Below are positions 56,019 through 64,000 of a stretch of DNA of 64,000 bases, one piece after another. Origin of the DNA: Bacteroidota bacterium (GTDB lineage Bacteria; Bacteroidota; Rhodothermia; Balneolales; HLUCCA01); contig JAFIEZ010000007.1 in NCBI GenBank assembly GCA_020832235.1, positions 372,001-436,000 of the forward strand, in the 5' to 3' direction. Both the position numbers and the translations under genes were made by a program. The notes under the pieces are model-generated. The model saw nothing but the letters and a program-made list of their open reading frames with translations, was not told where the DNA came from and ran no database searches. The stretch's first letter is position 1. Each line of letters begins with the position of its first letter.

Positions 56019-58817
56019 ATGCATAAACGTTTTATCGGATTCATCGCAATAGTGATATTGTTTTCTGGCTGCTCTCTTGGTCTGCAACAACGCTGGACCG
56101 ATTTCAACGCCTATTACAATACCTTTTACAATGCTCGCCAGAGCTATGAAGCCGGTATGCGTTCTATGAATAACCAGCGTTTCGATATTAACGCTGAACG
56201 CCCCATTCGTATTCATCGAACCCCTGTGAGGGCAGGTCAGGCCGATTTCGAGAGAGCAATAGAGAAATCAGCCGACATACTCAGGGAGCATCGAGATTCA
56301 AGGTGGGTCGATGATGCGCTCGAACTCATAGGAAAGTCATACTTCCAGCTAGGACAGTATTTTTCAGCGGAACAAAAATTCAACGAGATTCTGCAAACCT
56401 CGCTGAATGACGATATTCGCCAACGTGCAATTTACTGGCGAGGTCGTGTTTACCTTGAGACCAGCCGTTACACCGAGGGAATCAGCTATCTTACTGCCAT
56501 TATCAACGCCGATGAATTTGAATGGAATCGCCAGATTCTTCTGGAAACCCACCTGGTTTTGGCTCAACTCCATGTTCAGTTAGAGCAATGGGAAGATGCT
56601 GCTGAAAATCTTCAATTCGGCGTGAACGGCTTTCGAAACGATGTGTTGCGATCCCGCGCATCTTTCCTAAAAGGTCAGATTTTTGAACGACTCAACATGC
56701 AAGATCAAGCTATAGCAGCGTATAATCAGCTCAGCAGGCGTTATCCTGAATATCAACTGCTTTTTTTGGCTGAACTTCGACAGAATCAACTCCTCAGGGA
56801 AATTGGAGATCTTGATCGTGCACATCGTAATTTTATTGCCATGAGCAGAGACGATAAAAACTTCGATAATCTAAGTTTACTCGAGTTTGAAATCGGAAGA
56901 ACACTGCAGGCAAAGGGAGAAGCAGATCAGGCATATCTAATATTTACAAACGTTTTATATAATAGTTTACAGGCACCGTCTCGCGAAACAATTGCCAAAA
57001 CGCACTACGCTAAGGCCGAATTATATCGTTTTGCCTACGGAGATTTTAAAATGGCAGCACTGTTTTATGATTCCTCCAGCCGTAGCGCAACCGATTTGAC
57101 CAGAATGCCCGAACAGTTTGATGCAGCTAACCTGGCGTCTTCCTTTGGCCAATATGCGCAGCTAAGCTCACAAATTGCTCGGAAAGACAGCCTTTTATAC
57201 CTTGGACAATTGCCTCTCGATGAATTTGAGGCACGTATTCTGGCAATTAGAGATGAGCGAATGCGGGAGTTTGAACGTCTTCAAAGGCAAGAACAGCTTA
57301 GAGGTACAACGGTAATTAATATTACTGAACAGCAAGGGCAACAATCACAAGAGCAAACCAGAGACAACGGTTTTTTGAGTCATAGAAATCCCCAACTCGT
57401 AGCACAGGCGAGTGAGTCATTTGCTGCTTTGTGGGGAAGTCGACCACTAGTGGATAACTGGAGACGCCAGGAGGCCGTCAGGGCCGCCATCATCGCTATG
57501 GAATCCGGTGAGCTTGATGATGACCTGCCTCCCGAAGAACTCGCCCTTACAGGCGAAATAATCAATGTTGATATTCCTGCTGAACTGGAAATTAATCTTC
57601 TTGAAATACCACGTGCAGAAGCCGACCGGGACAGAATGAGAAACGACATTGCACGACTTGAATACGAATTAGGGAATGTTTTTTACCTGAATCTCAATAT
57701 GCCCGACTCTGCTTTAATCCATTACCTCAGAGTAGCCGAAGATTTTCCAGACGCAGAAATACGTCCGCAGGCTATGTACTCCATTGCCGACATTTATCTG
57801 CTTAATGATAATAGAGAAACGGCCTCCGAGTGGGCACAGGCTATTATTGAGGAGTTTCCTCAAAGCAAAGTTGCAGAGCGTATTGCTTCGCGTTTAGGTA
57901 TCGAGCTTACGTTAACCGCCGCAGTATTGACAGAGGATGAAGTTGCCGAACAAGAATTTGTTTCATTGCTTCAAAGTTTACCAACACTGGAAGCTGAAAG
58001 CAGGGTGACCGAATTTCAGGCTTTCACGCACCGTCATCCAAATTCTGCCCGCATTGCAGATGCCATGTTCAATAAAGCATTGGCATTTGCCGAGATAGGG
58101 CGTAGTCAGTCAAGTTTTACTCAGTTATTTGAAGAGCGCGAGAAGCTCAGAAAAGAATGGCAGTTAGAACAAGAATCTTTTCGAATGTTGCAGGATAGTG
58201 CACGCTATGCTTTACAAGACACAACACTCAGCTCCGAGAAGCTGTCGTATTTCGAAGCAGTGATAGACTCCTCACTCACTCAACCAGATTTCGACAAACT
58301 ATTTCCATTCGTTGGTTCGCCCTGGGATAGTACCCGTGCTGCATTGAGCTATATTTCAGATCAGTTTGCTGGAAGTCGATTCGCGGAAAGATCCCGCGCT
58401 ATGCTGGACGTTATTCAAATACCGGCTTCCTTGCTGCCGCAAGATGAGCCCGAGGCTGAGAATGAAGAAGTAGCAGAACAAGATATTCCAGATGATTTCA
58501 TAGCGGAATTTGTAGAATGTAATGTGCTGGATGAACCTTTACGCTTTGTCAAAACGAATGATGACTTTCTAAGCGACAATGATTTTTATGCACTAATGCG
58601 AGAACAGGGTGTACTCTCTGCTGATTTCGAATTTGATATTACGGTAGACCATACAGGTACGATTATTCGTGTGGTATCGTTGATTGAGGAAGACCCCGTA
58701 GGCCTCACAGCTACACTACGAGAACTGTTGCTTTCAGAAGGGTCCTTCTCTCGGCCTACGAGCAGAGGAGCACCGGTACAATCTACGTGCTATTACAGCT
58801 TTTCCGTAGATTTATAG
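56019..58817 (+). CDS. Large TPR-repeat lipoprotein, SprE/PorW-like
   Basis: This 932-residue envelope protein starts with a lipobox (LFSGC, Cys19). The opening FNAYYNTFYNARQSYEAGM resembles the start of the T9SS lipoprotein SprE/PorW, which is needed for type IX secretion and gliding. Helical TPR-type pairs fill about residues 65-330 and 540-660. A low-complexity Glu/Gln linker (QQGQQSQEQTRDNG) lies near 435. The last 100 residues look like a small TonB-C-like domain. The T9SS assignment is by resemblance only, but the T9SS-tagged protease at 29 kb shows such a system should exist in the cell. One base after pyk. Confidence 0.7.
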   Translation: MHKRFIGFIAIVILFSGCSLGLQQRWTDFNAYYNTFYNARQSYEAGMRSMNNQRFDINAERPIRIHRTPVRAGQADFERAIEKSADILREHRDSRWVDDALELIGKSYFQLGQYFSAEQKFNEILQTSLNDDIRQRAIYWRGRVYLETSRYTEGISYLTAIINADEFEWNRQILLETHLVLAQLHVQLEQWEDAAENLQFGVNGFRNDVLRSRASFLKGQIFERLNMQDQAIAAYNQLSRRYPEYQLLFLAELRQNQLLREIGDLDRAHRNFIAMSRDDKNFDNLSLLEFEIGRTLQAKGEADQAYLIFTNVLYNSLQAPSRETIAKTHYAKAELYRFAYGDFKMAALFYDSSSRSATDLTRMPEQFDAANLASSFGQYAQLSSQIARKDSLLYLGQLPLDEFEARILAIRDERMREFERLQRQEQLRGTTVINITEQQGQQSQEQTRDNGFLSHRNPQLVAQASESFAALWGSRPLVDNWRRQEAVRAAIIAMESGELDDDLPPEELALTGEIINVDIPAELEINLLEIPRAEADRDRMRNDIARLEYELGNVFYLNLNMPDSALIHYLRVAEDFPDAEIRPQAMYSIADIYLLNDNRETASEWAQAIIEEFPQSKVAERIASRLGIELTLTAAVLTEDEVAEQEFVSLLQSLPTLEAESRVTEFQAFTHRHPNSARIADAMFNKALAFAEIGRSQSSFTQLFEEREKLRKEWQLEQESFRMLQDSARYALQDTTLSSEKLSYFEAVIDSSLTQPDFDKLFPFVGSPWDSTRAALSYISDQFAGSRFAERSRAMLDVIQIPASLLPQDEPEAENEEVAEQDIPDDFIAEFVECNVLDEPLRFVKTNDDFLSDNDFYALMREQGVLSADFEFDITVDHTGTIIRVVSLIEEDPVGLTATLRELLLSEGSFSRPTSRGAPVQSTCYYSFSVDL

Positions 58818-58847
58818 TTTTTTGAGCAACTTTGTTTGCTGAGTATC

Positions 58848-59891
58848 TCAGTCCAGAGCACGTGCCAGATTCGATGCAAACATAGGTCCATTGTATACTA
58901 AGCCAGTATAAATCTGTATAAGGTCAGCACCTGCTTTTCTCATGGTGATTGCATCTTCAATGCATGTAATGCCTCCCACCCCGATAACAGGCTTCTTACC
59001 ATCCGTAAATGACTTTATACGCTCTATCGTAGTACAAGCTCGTTGCAACAAGGGCGCTCCACTTAGTCCACCTCTGCCAATTGATGCTACTTCAGAGTCA
59101 CTGCTGTTGTGCAGATAAGCTCGAGAAGATGAAGTATTAACGGCCACGTAACCATCTATTGAAAATTTTTCACATACGGCCAGAAGCTCAATCAAAGCTC
59201 CCTCGCTTAAATCGGCAGAAAGCTTTACCAGCACAGGAACTCTTCGACAACCTCTATCACGCGGTTCTTGCGAAAGAGCTTTTAGCAACGTATTCAGTGT
59301 ATCCGGTTCTTCGAAGGTTTTACCCTCCTCGGTGTTTGGACAAGAGATGTTCACGGTAATATAATTGGCAACTCGCACAGCCTCCCGGAATGCAATAGAA
59401 TAGTCTTCTACAGCACGGTCGCCCATAATAGCTGGATTATGTGTTTTAGCGATATTGATGCCAAGTGGGATTTTAAAACGCGTTTGTGCAACGAGTCGAT
59501 CACAGATCACGCGTGCTCCGTCGTTATTCAGCCCCATTCGATTAACCAACGCTTTATCGCCTGGTAACCGGAACATTCTGGGTTTTGGATTGCCGTCTGA
59601 AGCCATGGCGGTAATGCTGCCTATTTCAGTAAAACCGAACCCTAAAGCCGCTACAATGGGGGGTAGGTGACCATTTTTATCGAAACCCGCAGCCAACCCC
59701 ACACGGTTTGGAAAGTGAAGCCCCCAAAGTTCTACGCCCTTTTTAGATTCACAAGACTGCGTTATCCTGGAAACCAAATCGCAGGCTCCATCGTAATTTG
59801 ATAGAATTCGTCCAGCCGAATAGGCAAGATCGTGTGCCAATTCCGGATTTAATCGGAACAGAGCAGGCTTAAGTACGTTTTGATACCACAT
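58848..59891 (-). CDS. pyrD: Dihydroorotate dehydrogenase (quinone), class 2
   Basis: This membrane-associated flavoenzyme oxidises dihydroorotate to orotate in pyrimidine synthesis and passes electrons to quinone. It is 347 residues with the class-2 N-terminal helix (MWYQNVLKPALFRLNPELAH). Also present are GLAAGFDKNG, the catalytic Ser region VNISCPNTEEGK, KLSADLS, NTSSSR and IGVGGI with a FMN phosphate site. It is divergent from folC across only 40 bases. Confidence 0.96.
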   Translation of the reverse strand: MWYQNVLKPALFRLNPELAHDLAYSAGRILSNYDGACDLVSRITQSCESKKGVELWGLHFPNRVGLAAGFDKNGHLPPIVAALGFGFTEIGSITAMASDGNPKPRMFRLPGDKALVNRMGLNNDGARVICDRLVAQTRFKIPLGINIAKTHNPAIMGDRAVEDYSIAFREAVRVANYITVNISCPNTEEGKTFEEPDTLNTLLKALSQEPRDRGCRRVPVLVKLSADLSEGALIELLAVCEKFSIDGYVAVNTSSSRAYLHNSSDSEVASIGRGGLSGAPLLQRACTTIERIKSFTDGKKPVIGVGGITCIEDAITMRKAGADLIQIYTGLVYNGPMFASNLARALD

Positions 59892-59931
59892 ATGTGTAAC
59901 TTACGACTTTCCGAATTAATTAGTTTATTCA

Positions 59932-61185
59932 ATGACGAAGCAATCAGCCAGGTTAACCTATAAGCAAGTCCAGGACCGACTCCTTTCCATGCCAAGGTTT
60001 GCCGATGTAGGTGATCGTGCAGCCAACTTCGCACTTGAACAGATTCAAAACTTTCTTCACGATACCGGCGACTTCTCAAAAAATATTCCGGCAATTCACG
60101 TAGCAGGTACTAATGGGAAGGGAACGGTCTGTAGCATGCTGGCTTCGGTGTACACCAGGTCTGGCTATAAAACGGGCTTATATACCTCTCCACATCTTAC
60201 AGACGTTCGTGAACGTTTCAGAATTGACGGGGAAATAATGCCTGAAAGTGAGCTAGTTGATTTTTTTGAAGAAATGGATGTGGTGCTTGCACGTCACACA
60301 CTTACGTTCTTTGAACTCACTACTGTTATAGCATTTTGGTATTTCAACAGAAAGGGAGTAGATATTGCCATTATTGAAACCGGTCTGGGTGGCAGGTTGG
60401 ATGCAACCAATATAATTACGCCTGTCTGCAGCGTTATTACCAGCATTGGCATGGACCACATGGAGCAATTGGGTAACACAATTGAAGAAATTGCAGCTGA
60501 AAAAGCCGGAATTTTGAAAAAAAAGATTCCTTTCATTACCGGCGACATCCATGGTACCGCCCAACAAGTTATACGTGAAAGGGGGGAGGCAATTGGTGCC
60601 ATCGCCTTAAACCGTTTGACGTACCCAACAAAACTTATGACTGACGTACCATCAGTTTTCGAAAAAACAAACATTGATCTTGTATACACGATTACCCAGA
60701 AACTCTCAGAGCAATATCCGCTAGACGATATCCACTTTCGCGAGGCTCTTTCAGACGTGAGAACATATTCAGGCTTGCAGGGTAGACTGCAAAAGCTCCA
60801 TCCACAGTATAACCTGTACTTTGATGGCGCTCATAATGTTGATGGGCTTAATGCACTGGGTGCTTATTTAGAAAAAAAATATGACCTTCAATCTTCCTCG
60901 GTTGTAGTTGCGATGATGAAAGATAAACTCAGTAAATCGATGCAATCATTTTTCGAACGGTTTGGCAAGGTGTATTTTTTTGAATTAAATCAGCCTAGAT
61001 CAGCAAAATTAGCCGATTTTCAAACTATTTGTCCCATAGCAACTCAAATTTACCCAACACAAGACATCGTAGAATCTTTGAGAAATCAGTCGAAAACTCA
61101 ATTGGTTTTATTTACAGGAAGTTTTTACTTTTATAGTGTTGTTTCTGAATGGATGGGGACTTACAAAACCACTACGTCCAACTAG
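59932..61185 (+). CDS. folC: Bifunctional folylpolyglutamate synthase/dihydrofolate synthase
   Basis: This 417-residue Mur-ligase-like enzyme adds glutamate to dihydropteroate and folates. It has the P-loop HVAGTNGKGTVCSML near residue 56, the YTSPHLTDVRERF segment, IETGLGGRLDATN and the C-terminal FDGAHNVDG. The Rho gene follows after 114 bases in the same direction. Confidence 0.95.
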   Translation: MTKQSARLTYKQVQDRLLSMPRFADVGDRAANFALEQIQNFLHDTGDFSKNIPAIHVAGTNGKGTVCSMLASVYTRSGYKTGLYTSPHLTDVRERFRIDGEIMPESELVDFFEEMDVVLARHTLTFFELTTVIAFWYFNRKGVDIAIIETGLGGRLDATNIITPVCSVITSIGMDHMEQLGNTIEEIAAEKAGILKKKIPFITGDIHGTAQQVIRERGEAIGAIALNRLTYPTKLMTDVPSVFEKTNIDLVYTITQKLSEQYPLDDIHFREALSDVRTYSGLQGRLQKLHPQYNLYFDGAHNVDGLNALGAYLEKKYDLQSSSVVVAMMKDKLSKSMQSFFERFGKVYFFELNQPRSAKLADFQTICPIATQIYPTQDIVESLRNQSKTQLVLFTGSFYFYSVVSEWMGTYKTTTSN

Positions 61186-61299
61186 CGTAACACTGCCTCT
61201 CAAGAAGACACAAGTCAACAGATATTAACAGACTTGCGAAGGCCAGAAACACAACGCTTCTACCTAGTTTTTTCAATAACGTATAGCTTAGGATTACCT

Positions 61300-63390
61300 A
61301 TGTCGGATATCCAACCTGTTGGATTTCATGCTCGAGACCTGATGTTTCTCGAAGATAAAACCCTTAAAGAACTTCAAGCCCTGGCGCGGAAATACGGATT
61401 AACACCTGTAACCGGCGTAAAAAAACAGGATCTTGTTGTTAGACTGCGCAGAGTGATAGAGTCACATGCGCAAACCTTATTAGACTTTAACGATGCTTCG
61501 CAGTCTGAGACGGATGCTTCATCCGAATTTTTTACCGGTCTGAACGCTTCATCCAAAATTAAAAATCTGGAAGAAGACTCATACGCGGAAGATAATAAGG
61601 CAGCAACACCGTCTCCAACACCCGTGAAACGTGGACGTAAACCTGCTAAAAAATCAAAGGATGAACTCTCAGCAGATGCGATATTTCCTAGCTTTGAGGA
61701 AGAAATCCCAGATAGCAAGAAACCACCAGCTAAAAAGAAACGCACTAAAAAAGTAGTCAAAATTAGCGCGGATGAGGTTGTTGAGGGCCATAATGATACA
61801 GATACCATCTCTAGTGAAGATGCATCTCCGCCCGAAACCCGTGCCGCAGAGTCTATAACTAAAGTGCACGTTTCAAAAAAGCCGCAAACTTCAGCTCAGC
61901 AACTCCCAGACAAAACAGATTCCGACTCTAATGCGATTGTAGATAGCGATAAACGAAGTGTAAGCAACTCAGAAGACCGTAGAAAAGCAAATAAAGGCAA
62001 ACAGCTGAATGTTCCGAACCAGTCGGATAGCGCAGCCAATACCCCGTCTCAAGCCGCTAAGAAGAAGCAGCATGCTCAAGAAAATAAGCATCAAAAAAAT
62101 GATGCTCAACAGCAGCAATCTGCCGAGCAGAAAACACATGCAGATTTCAGAGATGCCACATCCAGCGGTGGACGTAAAGACCAACGAGCGAAGAAACAGC
62201 TTGTTCACGATGCATTGCCAGAATCTGATGCCCCGACTTTACTGGAACGAATTAAAGAAATTGAACCGCAGCTGGGTGGTTACCTCGTTAATGAAGGGAC
62301 GCTCGAAATCCTTCCGGATGGCTATGGCTTTCTGAGATCAGTGAACTACAATTATGCGGCCAGCCCTGACGATATCTATGTTTCACCGTCCCAAATTAAA
62401 CGATTTTGCCTTAAACAGGGTGATACCGTAGTTGGCATTATACGTCCTCCAAAGGTTGGCGAGCGTTACTTCGCTTTGCTTCGTGTGGAGGGTGTTAATG
62501 GTAATATTCCGCAGGATATGGATGCGCGTAGAGATTTTGACGAACTCTTGCCCGTGTATCCAGACAGCAGGTATATTCTGGAGCATGAACCGGATAATTA
62601 TACAACCCGAATCATTGATCTGTTTTCACCTATCGGTAAAGGGCAACGTGGCCTGATCGTGGCTCAGCCGAAGACAGGAAAAACAACCATTTTGCGTCAC
62701 ATAGCGAATTCAGTTTCTGTGAATAATCCAGACACCAAAATCATCATTTTGTTGATAGATGAGCGACCGGAAGAAGTCACTGAAATGGAAAGAACTGCGG
62801 TGAGCGCCGAGGTTGTTGCCTCTACATTCGATCAAAAACCGGAAAACCACAAAGGGTTAGCTGAAATCGTTTTTGAAAAAGCGAAACGCCTGGTCGAAAG
62901 TGGACATGATGTTCTGCTGCTCATGGATTCTATAACCCGACTTGCACGAGCTTACAATATTACTGCAGCAAATAATGGCCGGACCATGTCAGGCGGTATT
63001 GATTCGGAAGCACTTAAAATTCCACGTCAATTATTTAGTTCCGCCAGAAATATCGAAAATGGTGGTTCTTTAACGATCATTGCCACGGCTTTGGTTGATA
63101 CGGGTAGCCGTATGGATGATGTTATATTCGAAGAATTCAAAGGTACGGGTAATATGGAAGTTGTACTCGATCGACGGGTTGCTGAACGAAGAATATTCCC
63201 GGCTATTGACATCTACAAAAGTGGCACCCGTAAAGAAGAGCTGTTTGTGGTGGAGGAGGAGCGCGAAAAAGTGGTATTGTTGCGTCGATACCTCACCTCA
63301 ATGAGTCCAAACGAAGCCATTGAATTTGTACTCGATAAGATGAAAGGGACCCGAAATAACCGCGAGTTCCTCATCTCGATGAATCAGTAA
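61300..63390 (+). CDS. rho: Transcription termination factor Rho with long charged insertion
   Basis: This 696-residue hexameric RNA helicase ends transcription at unstructured RNA. The first 50 residues are the N-terminal Rho helix domain ([20 protein letters not shown]). Residues about 60-325 form a disordered region rich in Lys, Glu, Ser and Gln, typical of Bacteroidota Rho. The cold-shock RNA-binding domain follows ([16 protein letters not shown]), then Walker [23 protein letters not shown] and [12 protein letters not shown] with the secondary-channel loops. ATG 61300 gives the standard N-terminus; the frame extends 22 codons to a TTG with no family counterpart. Confidence 0.95.
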   Translation: MSDIQPVGFHARDLMFLEDKTLKELQALARKYGLTPVTGVKKQDLVVRLRRVIESHAQTLLDFNDASQSETDASSEFFTGLNASSKIKNLEEDSYAEDNKAATPSPTPVKRGRKPAKKSKDELSADAIFPSFEEEIPDSKKPPAKKKRTKKVVKISADEVVEGHNDTDTISSEDASPPETRAAESITKVHVSKKPQTSAQQLPDKTDSDSNAIVDSDKRSVSNSEDRRKANKGKQLNVPNQSDSAANTPSQAAKKKQHAQENKHQKNDAQQQQSAEQKTHADFRDATSSGGRKDQRAKKQLVHDALPESDAPTLLERIKEIEPQLGGYLVNEGTLEILPDGYGFLRSVNYNYAASPDDIYVSPSQIKRFCLKQGDTVVGIIRPPKVGERYFALLRVEGVNGNIPQDMDARRDFDELLPVYPDSRYILEHEPDNYTTRIIDLFSPIGKGQRGLIVAQPKTGKTTILRHIANSVSVNNPDTKIIILLIDERPEEVTEMERTAVSAEVVASTFDQKPENHKGLAEIVFEKAKRLVESGHDVLLLMDSITRLARAYNITAANNGRTMSGGIDSEALKIPRQLFSSARNIENGGSLTIIATALVDTGSRMDDVIFEEFKGTGNMEVVLDRRVAERRIFPAIDIYKSGTRKEELFVVEEEREKVVLLRRYLTSMSPNEAIEFVLDKMKGTRNNREFLISMNQ

Positions 63391-63402
63391 CACGCTGTAG
63401 AC

Positions 63403-63419
63403 AGTCTAACGGTTAGACT
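63403..63419. repeat. 17-base palindrome overlapping the hydrolase stop codon
   Basis: Two perfect 8-bp arms (AGTCTAAC / GTTAGACT) flank a single base, 12 bases after the rho stop and over the stop codon of the convergent hydrolase gene. With no T-run it is not a clear terminator. Confidence 0.5.
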
Positions 63420-64000
63420 TACGGCTTTTGTCAAGTACAAACTGTCGATTTGCATCTTTTGTAAGCTTGCCGTGTTTTAGGTGTACAGAGTGGTAAAACA
63501 AAATTTCTGCTTCCTCTAAATGGGCTTGTTTCAAAAGCAGCATTTTAATTTGCCTTGCCTCTGTTACACTATAATCGGCATCAGGAACCATTCTGAAGCC
63601 AAGATAATGCTCATTAGGAATAATATCGCCGAAGTAATAGGAGGTTCTGCCTGAATCTTTCAAACGCACAATCTGATGACCAGGTGTGTGTCCACCAGTT
63701 CGAATGGCATCTACCCCATTTATGATTTGCTTTACAGGCTCTTCAATGAAACGTACTCTGCCGTCTGCTACCAACCGGTAAAAGTCATCCAGTTCATAAG
63801 CTAAATCACCTGACTCTTGTCTCGATTCAATTTTACTCAATGCAAATTCCCATTCTGATCTCTGAACCCAGATAGTAGCATTGGTTAATGTTGCCTTTAC
63901 CTCAGCATTGCTATCCGTATACGTGAGTCCAGCAATGTGATCTAAATGGAGGTGGGTAACTACAACGTGCTGAATCTGCTTTTCATCCAGCTCAAAGATT
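63406..64000 (-). CDS. Metallo-beta-lactamase-fold hydrolase, 5' truncated
   Basis: The frame is open to the window edge, so the N-terminus is missing; about 198 residues are visible. Near the edge is VVVTHLHLDHIAGLTYTD, the HxHxDH zinc motif of this fold. A later metal His lies in GGHTPGHQIVRL and the following Asp in YYFGDIIPNEH. The group includes lactonases, glyoxalases and other hydrolases, and the reaction cannot be told. An internal TTG at 63840 is not the start. It converges on rho. Confidence 0.9.
   Translation of the reverse strand, partial: IFELDEKQIQHVVVTHLHLDHIAGLTYTDSNAEVKATLTNATIWVQRSEWEFALSKIESRQESGDLAYELDDFYRLVADGRVRFIEEPVKQIINGVDAIRTGGHTPGHQIVRLKDSGRTSYYFGDIIPNEHYLGFRMVPDADYSVTEARQIKMLLLKQAHLEEAEILFYHSVHLKHGKLTKDANRQFVLDKSRKSNR

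Noticed and set aside
61234-61299. 22-codon N-terminal extension of Rho from a TTG
   Set aside because: The ATG at 61300 gives the usual Rho N-terminal domain; the added residues match nothing.

Overview
The window reads as a chromosomal segment of a Bacteroidota-type bacterium. The best guess is the Balneolota/Rhodothermota side of that group rather than classical Bacteroidia. Support comes from a SusC/SusD outer-membrane pair, a secreted protease ending in a type IX secretion (T9SS)-like sorting domain, a SprE/PorW-like TPR lipoprotein, a GWxTD lipoprotein, Rho with a long charged insertion, and a Bacteroidota-type succinate dehydrogenase. Two promoter-like sites have sigma70-like spacing (TTGAC-16/17-TATATT), and several genes have clear Shine-Dalgarno sequences, which is unusual for Bacteroidia. 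The taxonomy is inference. Coding density is high. No phage, insertion sequence, CRISPR array or rRNA was seen, and one tRNA is present.

Layout. Positions 1-2.5 kb: sdhA (5' truncated) and sdhB, closed by a terminator. 2.6-6.3 kb: a methyl-accepting protein with a CxxCH haem motif, then RecQ. 6.3-10.5 kb: a lipoprotein and an SDR oxidoreductase facing left, coaX facing right, then a leftward amidase-udk pair. 10.6-14.6 kb: a 1006-residue coiled-coil/P-loop ATPase translationally coupled to an MscS-type channel. 14.8-19.1 kb: fbp, acs, an FKBP lipoprotein and a small membrane protein. 19.2-24.3 kb: ettA, an ankyrin protein, an RsmI-like methylase, and a leftward trio made of a degenerate beta-lactamase-fold protein and two small membrane proteins. 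24.4-28.8 kb: a lipase, a DUF819 membrane protein, an SDR and lysine 6-aminotransferase. At 28.9 kb lies an initiator tRNA with its own promoter and terminator.

29.2-35.3 kb: the secreted metalloprotease, then a leftward operon of phosphohexomutase, haemolysin-III protein and Stealth-type sugar-phosphate transferase. 35.6-41.5 kb: a tight rightward operon of sodium:solute symporter, GNAT, ornithine-racemase-like enzyme, M23 peptidase, M20 amidohydrolase and alanine racemase. This looks like an uncharacterised amino-acid/D-amino-acid or peptide pathway. 41.7-46.8 kb: RND efflux adaptor and pump, and a ZIP metal transporter. 47-52.4 kb: SusC, SusD and an accessory lipoprotein. 52.8-64 kb: GWxTD lipoprotein, pyruvate kinase, a TPR lipoprotein, pyrD, folC, rho and a truncated metallo-beta-lactamase-fold hydrolase.

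How the genes fit together. Central carbon metabolism is well represented (succinate dehydrogenase, fructose-bisphosphatase, acetyl-CoA synthetase, pyruvate kinase, phosphohexomutase), consistent with a heterotroph able to use acetate and run gluconeogenesis. The envelope set (SusCD, T9SS substrate, RND pump, amidase, many lipoproteins) fits a Gram-negative degrader of proteins or peptides. The two least explained units are the ATPase-MscS pair and the six-gene racemase/peptidase operon. All assignments come from reading motifs and gene order; no database search was run.
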